A DNA stretch of 40,932 nucleotides from an uncultured Gammaproteobacteria bacterium (GTDB taxonomy: Bacteria > Pseudomonadota > Gammaproteobacteria > Pseudomonadales > Pseudohongiellaceae): the NCBI GenBank assembly GCA_937898685.1, contig CALEJT010000004.1:1-40932 (forward strand), read 5' to 3'. Positions 24,908 to 33,156 of this stretch are shown in pieces (position 1 is the first letter of the stretch; the number at the start of each line of letters is the position of its first letter). The notes beneath the pieces are model-generated. The model was not told the origin of the DNA, did not search any database, and worked only from the letters and a program-made list of their open reading frames with translations. The position numbers and the translations under genes were made by a program.

Positions 24908-26593
24908 ATGAAGTGGGTTCTGTTGAGCGTTACTGCGGCGGCCTTGTCGTTCTCAGTCATGGCAGCGGCGCAGTCTTCACCGCCGGCCGAGGATGTCCGC
25001 GCCATCGAAGACTTGGCTGCGCGCTATCTCGAGACGCTCGGTGGTTGTGATGCTGCGGGCTTTGCAGATCTCTTCGTTCCGGAAACGGGTTACTTTGCCA
25101 GTGGCTTTCGCGGCCAGATGGTGGGAAGAGATGCACTGATCGGTCTCGTCGAAAGCGAACGTCATTGCGAGCAACCCAACGCCTCGCAGACGCAGAACCG
25201 CACGACACCTGCCGTTGAGATCGAAGTTACCGCCGACGGTGTACACGGCGTAGTGGAACTCGGTCCACAGATTGGACGTTACGAAGATGAGTACAGCAAG
25301 ACGCCGGCAGGTTGGCGCTTTGCTTCACGCACGGTGATCACGCGCGCCGAACTCGATGCCGGACTGAGCGCACACGATCTCGCCGCGATCAACGCACTGG
25401 GTGGGCCCCATCCCGGCGCCAATTACGTCGAACGTAATGGCAGACGACTTCTCATGAGCGTGGGTGTGGCCGTTGCGGTGCAGGACGGCAAGATTACCGG
25501 ACGCGCCTATCAGGCAGATGGCAGTCACTTTGCCGACGTGTACGAAAAGACGGCGGAAGGCCGTTGGCGCATCGTGTCGCGCACGCATGTACCCACGGAG
25601 ACTGCTCAGAACAGGCAGGCCGCCGCGGTGAGCCCGGGGCTCGTCACCGGTACCGGCACCTTCACCAGCTTCGTCGAAGACATGGATCGTTCGCTCTCCT
25701 TCTATCGCGATGCGCTCGGCATGGAAGTGCCGCCGTTACCGGAAGCGGGCACACGTCCCTACAACCCGACCAACGTACAGCTGTACGCGATGATGGACAT
25801 CCAAGGTGCGCGGGAGCGCCATCAGGCAGCGACGGTGCCCGATACCAACGTGCGCCTGGAAATGATGGAGATCCAGGACGTTGCTCATAAGACGATTCCA
25901 CTGCGCATCCAGGATCCAGGCGTGGTGACGCCGGTGTTGATCGTGCGCGACATCGATGCCTTGCTTGCACGCGTAAAACAGGCGCAAGGCGAAGTGGCCA
26001 CCCCGGGGGGTAAACCGGTCGCGTTCGCCGAAGGCACCCGTGCGGTGCTGATCCGTGACATCGACGGGCGTTTCATCGAACTCCGTCAGCCGCCTGCCGC
26101 ATCCCTACCCGCCGCTGCGGGCTCGCATCTCATCGTGGAGGAGCGCCTGTCAATGGCGGTGCGCGACCTGGAAGAAGCCATACGCGTCTATCGTGACGTG
26201 CTCGGCTTTGCAGTGGAGATGACAGAGGTCGATCCCGCATTGAGTGAATTGACGGGACTGGCCCAGCTCGATGCGCGCCGCGCCATAGCGCGAGGGCCAG
26301 GTAATTCACTCATTCTGGAGTTCGTCGACTATCGCGGGGTCGATCGCAAGATCAATGAAATGAACATTCAGGATCGTGGTGCCGCGCGTCTGCAGATCAG
26401 GACAGACAATCTCGATGAGCTGCTGCGCCGAATCACGGCGGCTGGCCTGCCCATCCGTTCGGAAGGAGGCGTGCCGACACCGCTGCCACCGAACTTCATG
26501 GCGGCGATGGTGGCGGATCCGAACAACTTCTTCTGGACCCTGATCGCATCCTGCGACGGCTGTGCGCCGACCATTCAATCCTCGCGCCGTTGA
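24908..26593 (+). CDS. exported NTF2/SnoaL-like and double VOC fusion protein
   Basis: The 561-residue protein has a Sec signal (ending near VMAAAQSS), an NTF2/SnoaL-like alpha+beta domain at about 25-150 (AIEDLAARYLETLGGCDAAG, then KTPAGWRFASRTV), a segment at about 165-235 that looks like a second half NTF2 unit (KTAEGRWRIVSRTH), and two VOC/glyoxalase domains at about 243-395 (DMDRSLSFYRDALGM) and 405-550 (VRDLEEAIRVYRDVLGF). By eye, the His that usually provides the first VOC metal ligand is missing from both domains. NTF2-like and VOC folds bind small organic molecules and can be lyases, isomerases or binding proteins. Export of such a fusion is unusual. The ribosome site GAGGTAAGGAT directly precedes the ATG. 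Confidence 0.82.
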   Translation: MKWVLLSVTAAALSFSVMAAAQSSPPAEDVRAIEDLAARYLETLGGCDAAGFADLFVPETGYFASGFRGQMVGRDALIGLVESERHCEQPNASQTQNRTTPAVEIEVTADGVHGVVELGPQIGRYEDEYSKTPAGWRFASRTVITRAELDAGLSAHDLAAINALGGPHPGANYVERNGRRLLMSVGVAVAVQDGKITGRAYQADGSHFADVYEKTAEGRWRIVSRTHVPTETAQNRQAAAVSPGLVTGTGTFTSFVEDMDRSLSFYRDALGMEVPPLPEAGTRPYNPTNVQLYAMMDIQGARERHQAATVPDTNVRLEMMEIQDVAHKTIPLRIQDPGVVTPVLIVRDIDALLARVKQAQGEVATPGGKPVAFAEGTRAVLIRDIDGRFIELRQPPAASLPAAAGSHLIVEERLSMAVRDLEEAIRVYRDVLGFAVEMTEVDPALSELTGLAQLDARRAIARGPGNSLILEFVDYRGVDRKINEMNIQDRGAARLQIRTDNLDELLRRITAAGLPIRSEGGVPTPLPPNFMAAMVADPNNFFWTLIASCDGCAPTIQSSRR

Positions 26594-26732
26594 GGAGATT
26601 TAGCAGTCGAAAGCGAAAGAAAAAGAACAGTGATGCACGAGGGGCAACCTTCAGGTGCAACAAGAACAAGAGAGCACCGGCAGCGGTGCCACGACAATTA
26701 AAAGAATTTGAAGTAAGCGGGGGATTCCTTCC

Positions 26733-28943
26733 ATGAAAATGTTCAAACCAGCCGCATTGGTCGCAGCGATGGCACTTGCTGCATGCGGGCAATCGCCTGA
26801 TTCACCAACCACCAGTGCTGCACCCGTGATGACGAGCGCGCCGGCTGCAGCCGATCAGATCCTGACAGGCTTTGCGCGTGTGAATGCGGAAAGGCTGCGT
26901 GCTGCAGACGCGGAGCCGGGCCAGTGGATGTCTCGCGGCCGTGACTACAACGAACAGCACTACAGTCCGCTCGATCAGATCAACACCAGCAACATCGATC
27001 AACTGGGCCTGGCCTGGTTCGCCGACTTCGACACCAACCGTGGACAGGAAGCCACTCCGCTGATCATCGATGGAGTGATCTACGTTTCCACCGCCTGGTC
27101 CAAGGTCTATGCCTTCGACGCGCGCACTGGGGAACAGCTGTGGAAGCACGATCCCAAGGTTCCCGGCGAGTGGGCCATCAACGTCTGTTGCGACCTGGTG
27201 AACCGTGGCGTCGCCGCTTGGGAAGGCAAGATCTTCGTCGGCACGTTGGATGGCCGCTTGGTGGCCATCGATGCGAAGACCGGCGAACAGGTATGGAGCA
27301 CCCAGACCAGCGATCCCGATAAACGCTATTCCATTACCGGCGCACCACGTGTGGCGAATGGCTTGGTACTGATCGGTCAGGCTGGCGCCGAGTTCGGCGT
27401 GCGTGGCTACGTGACCGCTTACGATGCCAATACCGGTGAGCAGGTATGGCGCTTCTACACCGTGCCCGGCAACCCGGCCGATGGCTTTGAAAGCCCGATC
27501 ATGGAAGAAGCTGCCAAGACCTGGAATGGTGAATGGTGGAAGCTGGGCGGTGGTGGCACCGTATGGGATGCCATCGTTTACGACCAGGAACTGGATCAGG
27601 TCTATATCGGCGTCGGCAACGGTTCACCGTGGAACGCAGAGCTGCGCAGTCCAGGTGGTGGCGACAACCTCTTCCTTTCCTCCATCGTCGCAGTGGATGC
27701 CAAGACCGGTGAATACCGTTGGCACTATCAAACCACTCCGCGCGAAACCTGGGACTACACCGCCACCCAGCCGATCATGATCGCCGATCTCGTCATCAAT
27801 GGTGTTGAGCGCCATGTGGTGATGCAGGCTCCCAAAAACGGTTTCTTCTACGTGCTCGATGCCAAGACCGGTCAACTGCTTTCCGCAGAAGCCTTCGCCA
27901 CCGTCAACTGGGCCACCGGCATAAGCAAGGAAACGGGACGTCCGATCGAAAACCCTGCTGCACGCATCGAAGAGACGCGCAAGGGCTACATGGTTGCGCC
28001 TGGCCCGGGTGGTGCGCATAGCTGGCATCCCTGGTCCTACAACCCGAACACCGGTCTTGTATACATCCCGGCGATGGATACGAACTTCGGTTATGTGGCG
28101 CAGGAACAGCAGGATTTCGAAATCTCCAACACGGGCATCAACGTCGGCATGGACTTCGCCGCCGGCAGGAACCTGGCGGGACAGGATGGCCAGATGGAAG
28201 CGATCAACGAAGGCTTCCTGCTCGCTTGGGATCCGATTGCGCAGAAAGAAGCGTGGCGTGTGTCCTATGGGCGTGGCCGCGGGGGTGGGACTCTGAGCAC
28301 CGCCGGTGGTCTGGTGTTCCAGGGTAACTCGGTCAACAACGAATTCGTGGCCTATGACGCCGTTGACGGCAAACGCCTGTGGTCGATGCCCGCACAAACC
28401 GGCATCGTCGCCGGCGCGGCTTCGTACGAAGTCGATGGCGAACAGATGATTGCAGTGGTGGCTGGCAACAACACCGTCGGCGACTACTACGCTTCCAACT
28501 ATTCGCGTCTGCTAGTGTTCAAACTGGGTGGCACCGCGCAGTTGCCGCCGCCGCAGGAATACACCGAGCGCCCGCTGGCGCCGCCGCCGAACACTGCTTC
28601 TGCAGAAGAAGTGGCACGCGGCAACGAACTCTATTCGCGCCACTGCAACATGTGCCACGGCCTCGATGGCCTCAGCCGCGGCACCTTCCCCGATTTGACG
28701 CGTACTCCGCTGCTGCACTCGCAGGAAGGCATCGAAGCAGTGGTTCTGGGAGGCATTCTGAGTGAGCGCGGCATGGCCTCGTTTGCTTCGGAACTGAAGA
28801 GCGAAGACGTTGCTGCCATCCGGGCCTTCATCATCTGGCAGGCGAATGACCTGCTCGCCAGAGGAGAGACGACGATTCGCCCGCCTGGACTGGATCTGCC
28901 GACTGCCGACAACGACCCGCACGCCGTTGAAGGTGCGCAATGA
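26733..28943 (+). CDS. PQQ-dependent alcohol dehydrogenase with C-terminal cytochrome c, predicted lipoprotein
   Basis: The 736-residue quinohaemoprotein has a lipobox LAAC with Cys18, so it is probably anchored in the outer membrane (Gly at +2), and the eight-bladed propeller of the methanol/ethanol dehydrogenase family. The adjacent Cys152-Cys153 pair (INVCCDLVNRG) forms the family's vicinal disulfide over PQQ. Asp341 in TWDYTATQPI is the catalytic base. Thr343, two residues on, takes the place of the extra Asp that marks lanthanide enzymes, so calcium is expected. Haem is bound by C638-x-x-C641-H642 (CNMCH), about residues 620-700, with RGMASF as probable Met ligand. It oxidises an alcohol in the periplasm and passes electrons to a cytochrome. 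PQQ synthesis genes are not in the window. Confidence 0.92.
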   Translation: MKMFKPAALVAAMALAACGQSPDSPTTSAAPVMTSAPAAADQILTGFARVNAERLRAADAEPGQWMSRGRDYNEQHYSPLDQINTSNIDQLGLAWFADFDTNRGQEATPLIIDGVIYVSTAWSKVYAFDARTGEQLWKHDPKVPGEWAINVCCDLVNRGVAAWEGKIFVGTLDGRLVAIDAKTGEQVWSTQTSDPDKRYSITGAPRVANGLVLIGQAGAEFGVRGYVTAYDANTGEQVWRFYTVPGNPADGFESPIMEEAAKTWNGEWWKLGGGGTVWDAIVYDQELDQVYIGVGNGSPWNAELRSPGGGDNLFLSSIVAVDAKTGEYRWHYQTTPRETWDYTATQPIMIADLVINGVERHVVMQAPKNGFFYVLDAKTGQLLSAEAFATVNWATGISKETGRPIENPAARIEETRKGYMVAPGPGGAHSWHPWSYNPNTGLVYIPAMDTNFGYVAQEQQDFEISNTGINVGMDFAAGRNLAGQDGQMEAINEGFLLAWDPIAQKEAWRVSYGRGRGGGTLSTAGGLVFQGNSVNNEFVAYDAVDGKRLWSMPAQTGIVAGAASYEVDGEQMIAVVAGNNTVGDYYASNYSRLLVFKLGGTAQLPPPQEYTERPLAPPPNTASAEEVARGNELYSRHCNMCHGLDGLSRGTFPDLTRTPLLHSQEGIEAVVLGGILSERGMASFASELKSEDVAAIRAFIIWQANDLLARGETTIRPPGLDLPTADNDPHAVEGAQ

Positions 28944-29006
28944 AGAAAAGTTACGAGCAAACCCGCAGGAGCAGTGGATTGGCTCGACCATTCATGAGGA
29001 CGTGTG

Positions 29007-29615
29007 ATGACTAACCGCAGAGAGGTGTTGCAAATGGGTTTGGGCGTGACGCTTTTACCGCTCGACGCTGCCACCGCATGGGCAGCGCCGGCCGGAACCG
29101 CTCGGGAGGAGAAGGCCATACCGTTGTACAAGGCACTCTATGACATGCGTTTCCCTGCCAGCCGCGTATTCGGTGAGCGCATGACGGTGCGTGGTGTGCC
29201 TGTCGCCGCACTCACCACGGGTGATATGACTTCACTCTGGTTCGATGATCTGCATCACCAGTGGAAGAAGGGTCCGATGGCCATCAGCGGTCTGACTGCA
29301 CGCGGACCGCTGTTCTGCTTGGAACAACTGGCCTGGGAACATGGTATGCGGGTGGTCTTCCGCGCACGTCATTCGCTGACGAACGAAGGTTCCATATTGC
29401 ATGAAATCGAGGGCACCGATGCCGCAGTGGAGGCAGCCAAGCGCGTCGCTGTGGATGAATGGTGGGCCGCTGGTTTTGGTGACGTCATCGGTTACTACGC
29501 TCATACCAACGGCAAGCAAGTGAGTGCTCAGGCCGCCACCGCCAGATCGGCGGTGGCCCTGCCGGAGGAAGAGGCGCTGTTTTCTTGGGTCATTGCGCCC
29601 GTGGTGCGGGGTTGA
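29007..29615 (+). CDS. Tat-signal protein of unknown function
   Basis: I do not recognise this 202-residue protein. It begins with a twin-arginine-like leader (TNRREVLQMGLGVTLLPLDA) ending near AWAAPA. The remainder is a mixed alpha/beta domain with DMTSLWFDDLHHQWKKGPMA, ARGPLFCLEQLAWEHGMRVVFRARH and a His/Trp-rich middle, and no haem motif. The ATG at 29007 has GAGGA six bases upstream; a GTG one codon earlier is less well spaced. It lies between the PQQ dehydrogenase and a small cytochrome c whose start is three bases after its stop, so it probably belongs to the same electron-transfer unit. Confidence 0.75.
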   Translation: MTNRREVLQMGLGVTLLPLDAATAWAAPAGTAREEKAIPLYKALYDMRFPASRVFGERMTVRGVPVAALTTGDMTSLWFDDLHHQWKKGPMAISGLTARGPLFCLEQLAWEHGMRVVFRARHSLTNEGSILHEIEGTDAAVEAAKRVAVDEWWAAGFGDVIGYYAHTNGKQVSAQAATARSAVALPEEEALFSWVIAPVVRG

Positions 29616-29618
29616 ATC

Positions 29619-29957
29619 ATGAAAGGTCTGTTGTTCGTAGCCGTAGCCTCGACCTTGGTAGCAACGCCGGTCCTGGCGCAATCGAAGAATGAACTCATCG
29701 AGCATGGCAACCAGGTGTTTCAGCACTGGTGCGCGCCGTGTCACGCGCCTGGGCCGCGTCATCCCGGTACCCAGGCACTCGAGGTGCTTTACAAGGGCAG
29801 CAAGCCCGCTGCCCTGGAACAGCGCACCGACCTGCTGCCGGAGGTAACCAAGGTCTTCGTACGCAACGGTGTCTCGATGATGGCGCCGTTCCGCAAGACC
29901 GAGATCAGCGATGCCGATCTCGATGCACTTGCTGCCTATCTGGCGCCCAAAGAGTGA
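29619..29957 (+). CDS. small periplasmic monohaem cytochrome c
   Basis: The 112-residue precursor has a Sec signal ending VLAQS (mature from about residue 21), one haem motif C38-x-x-C41-H42 (CAPCH) and a probable axial Met in GVSMMAPF near residue 88, giving a mature class I cytochrome of about 92 residues. It is the right size for the electron acceptor of the PQQ dehydrogenase upstream or the cytochrome subunit of the flavoprotein downstream (compare PchC of 4-cresol dehydrogenase). Which of these it serves cannot be told from the sequence. Confidence 0.9.
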   Translation: MKGLLFVAVASTLVATPVLAQSKNELIEHGNQVFQHWCAPCHAPGPRHPGTQALEVLYKGSKPAALEQRTDLLPEVTKVFVRNGVSMMAPFRKTEISDADLDALAAYLAPKE

Positions 29958-29968
29958 GGACGAACAAG

Positions 29969-30547
29969 GTGCACATCGTTGAGCAAACGGCGACCAGCCG
30001 AAGCCGAGGTAGACGCGGCAGCGTGGCAACGCCGCAGGAACCGGTGCAGAACACAAAGCAGCAACCAGTCACAGTCGTGGCCTCCATACTCGAGGACTAC
30101 GCGCGCCGTGGCGTCTTCGCTGCCTACCGACCGACCAAGACACAAGCACAGAAGGCGGACTTCCTGGTGCAGTGGCATTTCCGCCAGATCCTCACGATTC
30201 GTCTCGATGCGACGAAAGGTACGCTGAGCCTGGTGAACTTCCTTCCGCATGCGTCGGCCGTGCCGAACATTCGGCGTGAACTCGCTGGCTTCCTACGTCG
30301 TAGTGCGGCGGCGGACCGGCCATCACATCGTCGCATCGATCCCATGAAGGCGCGTGTGAGCTGTGATCAACGCAAAGAGAACATCTCGCTGCGTTTCAAT
30401 GTGCTCGACGACGATTACGAGTACGCCACGCGCAAACTGGTACACCTGGTGAACGAGATATTCCTCGATTTCTTACGCGAGGCGCACTACGTCGAATACA
30501 TGGTGACCTACATGAACATGAATCCGGAGACGGGAGGTTCCCTATGA
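29969..30547 (+). CDS. uncharacterised cytoplasmic protein between two cytochrome c genes
   Basis: I start this frame at GTG 29969, with GAGGA eight bases upstream; the longer open frame overlaps the cytochrome gene and is not coding there. The 192-residue product has no signal peptide, a basic N-terminal tail of about 35 residues, and an alpha/beta body with VTVVASILEDYARRGVF, FLVQWHFRQILTIRLDATK, LRFNVLDDDYEYATRKLVHL and FLDFLREAHYVEYMV. I do not recognise the family. It overlaps the next cytochrome gene by four bases (ATGA), so it is co-translated with it. Possible roles are assembly or regulation of the exported redox proteins; no function can be assigned. Confidence 0.75.
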   Translation: MHIVEQTATSRSRGRRGSVATPQEPVQNTKQQPVTVVASILEDYARRGVFAAYRPTKTQAQKADFLVQWHFRQILTIRLDATKGTLSLVNFLPHASAVPNIRRELAGFLRRSAAADRPSHRRIDPMKARVSCDQRKENISLRFNVLDDDYEYATRKLVHLVNEIFLDFLREAHYVEYMVTYMNMNPETGGSL

Positions 30548-30993
30548 GCGCGAAGCGTCGCTTTGCCATTGGTCTTGGTTCGGTAGTGGCTCTGGCAGGC
30601 TGGAGCGTCGCGGGCAGCGCCGACGATGCGGTCCTGCCTCTCGATCGCGCGCTGACGGCGGAGGAAGCGCGCGCGCTGAAGAATCCATTGCCGATGCAGT
30701 CCGACTCGATTTCGAAAGGACGCACCTTCTACATGCAGTACGCCTGCGGCACCTGTCATGGCGATGACGGACGCGCCTTGGTCGTGTTCGCCGGCCCGGT
30801 GACGGATCTCACCAATCCCGAGGTGTGGGTCAATGGCACCAGCGAAGGCGAAGTGTTCCGCAGCATTCGCGACGGCGTGTCGGGAATGCCGGCTTTCGGC
30901 AAGGAAATCGAAGCGGAGAGGATTTGGCATCTCGTCAACTTCATTCGCAGTCTCTGGCCGGCTGATGCCTTGGCCGCAAACGACAACCGATAA
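30544..30993 (+). CDS. periplasmic monohaem cytochrome c
   Basis: The 149-residue precursor has a Sec signal ending near AGSADD, a 35-residue lead-in and a cytochrome c domain with C68-x-x-C71-H72 (CGTCH) and a Met ligand in GVSGMPAFG. The start has GGGAGG six bases upstream and overlaps the previous stop. The gene directly precedes the thiamine-diphosphate enzyme and the flavoprotein, and is a second candidate for their electron acceptor. Confidence 0.9.
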   Translation: MSAKRRFAIGLGSVVALAGWSVAGSADDAVLPLDRALTAEEARALKNPLPMQSDSISKGRTFYMQYACGTCHGDDGRALVVFAGPVTDLTNPEVWVNGTSEGEVFRSIRDGVSGMPAFGKEIEAERIWHLVNFIRSLWPADALAANDNR

Positions 30994-31036
30994 GAACGAT
31001 GGCAATCGAGACGGATTGGCTATTTGGAGAAGAACG

Positions 31037-33082
31037 ATGAACGAAGAAAACAGCATCCAGCAAGTATCCGCGCCAGAGAGAGACGAGCAACAGGACGACT
31101 CGGTACTTTCCACTCCTCGCACACGCCGCCAGGTCCTCACTTCTGCGCTCGGCATCACCGGCACTGCAGCTGGTGCTGCATCGTTGCTGGGTTCTGGTGG
31201 TGTGCTCGCCCAGGTCGCTGGCTTGCCGGGTGGCGTGAATGCCATCGATCCGCTCGGAGAAGTGCCGTCTGTACGCATCCCGGTCGCCATCACCAATTCA
31301 CTCGATAGCCCCGTCAAGGATTACAAGTTCGAGGACGGCGCACTCGATGGTGCGCAGATCTTCGCCAAACTCTGTAAGGAAGAACAGCTTGCAGCGATGT
31401 TCTGCGCGCCCGGTAATTACACCATCATCAACGCGATCGCCGAGGTTGGCATTCCGTCCTTCGGTGGTCGAACCGAAGGTGGTGCCTGTGCAATGGCCGA
31501 TGGTTTCTCACGTGCCACTGGTGAAGTGGTGGCGGCATCCGGCACCGAAGGTCCGGGCTTCGCTCACATGATCATGAACATCGCTGCTGCCGCAGCGGCG
31601 AGAACTCCGCTGCTGGTGTTGGCGAGCAATGCCAGCATCTCGGGCGAAGACAACGAGGCGCTGCAGAACATCTATCAGCAGCCCATGACCGAATCGGTAC
31701 GCAAGTACGGCAAACGTCTGATCGTGCCGAACCGCGTGTGGGAATACGGCCAGTATGCTTTCCGCCAACTGAAGTCCGGTGTGCCCGGTGTGGTGCATCT
31801 CGACTTCCCCGGCGAGGTCACGCGCGAACGCTTCGCTGATCCCGGCAAGCTCACCTGCTATTACGAGAAGGACAAGTATCGCAGCGAATCGCGCTGTGAG
31901 CCGTCGGCAGCGGACATGCAGAAAGCGATCGACATGATCTCGAAGGCGGAACGGCCCATCGTCGTAGCGGGCCAAGGAGTGTTCCAGCGTCAGGCCTGGG
32001 AACCGCTGCTCGCTGCAGCCGAACGTCATGAATTCGCCATCGTCGGTTCCGGTCCGATGCGCGGTCACGTACCGGATGATCACCGCCTGAATGCGAGCAT
32101 GTCGCACGATGCCATGTTCAGTGCCGACCTCGTGGTGTTCATCGGTCAGTACTGCATGCCGAAACTCGGAGAGTATCGTTTCAATCCCGACGCCAAGGCC
32201 ATCCGCGTGCATCCGGTGCCGGAAGATCTGGGACACAACTGGCCGCTCGATCTCGGCATCGTCAGCGACGAGCGTGCTTTCGTGGAGCAGTTGGCCAACC
32301 GTCTGCCTTCCAGGAAACGTGCATCCTGGGTAGCCGAACTCGCCGCCGCGAAACAGAAATACATCGACACCTCGCTCGAGTATTACCGCATCGGTCTTCA
32401 GTACAGCCAGGACACGAACACCATTCATCCGCAGGTGATGGCGAAGGAAATCCACGATTTCCTGTACGAGGGCGACATCGATCCCAAACAGACTCTCACC
32501 GGTTGGGGTGGTGCAACCTGTGGTCATGCCGCTGCACGCTGGCTGCGCGCCAACCGTCCGGCGCAGGAAATCGTTTGCCAGTATCAGTTCGGCGCAATGG
32601 GTCCGGACCTGGCGATGATCATCGGTTCGGCACTTGCCGTGCAGCGTGGCGTCGGTCCGCAAGCCACGTACAAGGGGGCGCCCGTGCTCTGCGTCACCAG
32701 TGACGCGGGCATCGGTTACAGCATGTTCGAGCTCGATACCGCCATCAAATACAAGGTCCCCGTGATCTGCGTGGTGTTCAACAACAACTGCTGGGGCATG
32801 TGGCCGGCAGCGGAGAACACGCCGCGTGCGATGCACATGTATCTGTTCCAGGAGAACCTGCGCTACGACAAGATGGCCGAAGGCCTCGGTGCCAGAGGCG
32901 AGTACGTGCGTACCGCCGAGGAATTGCGCGAGGCCCTCAGACGCAGCTACCGCGCTGCGGAGACCGAGAATGCCTGCACGCTCATCAACGTGCAGTCGCT
33001 GGCCGAGTTCTCATCGTCCAGGCTGTATCCGCCGGCGCCGACCTTCGGTGCCGAGCCCGGCGTAGGCGCCTGCCTGCATTGA
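31037..33082 (+). CDS. Tat-exported thiamine-diphosphate-dependent enzyme
   Basis: From ATG 31037 (GGAGAAG upstream) the protein has 681 residues; the frame is open farther back but that part lies inside the cytochrome gene. Residues 27-60 are a twin-arginine leader (TRRQVLTSALGITG, Arg30-Arg31, then a long Ala/Gly core). The rest is a complete three-domain ThDP enzyme: PYR domain (about 95-265) with the cofactor-activating Glu147 in RTEGGACAMADGFSR, a central domain (about 285-430), and a PP domain (about 455-650) with the cofactor motif from Asp556 (SDAGIGY) to Asn582-Asn584 (FNNNCWGMW). The family includes acetolactate synthase, benzoylformate decarboxylase and benzaldehyde lyase, which make or break C-C bonds next to carbonyls. 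Such enzymes are normally cytoplasmic; Tat would export it folded with its cofactor. Specificity unknown. Confidence 0.88.
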   Translation: MNEENSIQQVSAPERDEQQDDSVLSTPRTRRQVLTSALGITGTAAGAASLLGSGGVLAQVAGLPGGVNAIDPLGEVPSVRIPVAITNSLDSPVKDYKFEDGALDGAQIFAKLCKEEQLAAMFCAPGNYTIINAIAEVGIPSFGGRTEGGACAMADGFSRATGEVVAASGTEGPGFAHMIMNIAAAAAARTPLLVLASNASISGEDNEALQNIYQQPMTESVRKYGKRLIVPNRVWEYGQYAFRQLKSGVPGVVHLDFPGEVTRERFADPGKLTCYYEKDKYRSESRCEPSAADMQKAIDMISKAERPIVVAGQGVFQRQAWEPLLAAAERHEFAIVGSGPMRGHVPDDHRLNASMSHDAMFSADLVVFIGQYCMPKLGEYRFNPDAKAIRVHPVPEDLGHNWPLDLGIVSDERAFVEQLANRLPSRKRASWVAELAAAKQKYIDTSLEYYRIGLQYSQDTNTIHPQVMAKEIHDFLYEGDIDPKQTLTGWGGATCGHAAARWLRANRPAQEIVCQYQFGAMGPDLAMIIGSALAVQRGVGPQATYKGAPVLCVTSDAGIGYSMFELDTAIKYKVPVICVVFNNNCWGMWPAAENTPRAMHMYLFQENLRYDKMAEGLGARGEYVRTAEELREALRRSYRAAETENACTLINVQSLAEFSSSRLYPPAPTFGAEPGVGACLH

Positions 33083-33156
33083 TGCCATGCTCTAAAGAAC
33101 GAAAGATCAAGAACAACAATGAGGTTGGCTCCAGAGAGAGCCTCGAGGAGGTTTAG

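Noticed and set aside
24908..26593. Extradiol dioxygenase
   Set aside because: By eye, the first metal-binding His of each VOC repeat is not present, and the protein starts with an NTF2-like part that such enzymes lack.
26733..28943. Lanthanide-dependent (XoxF/PedH-type) dehydrogenase
   Set aside because: The extra Asp two residues after the catalytic Asp341 is Thr343, so a calcium enzyme is expected.
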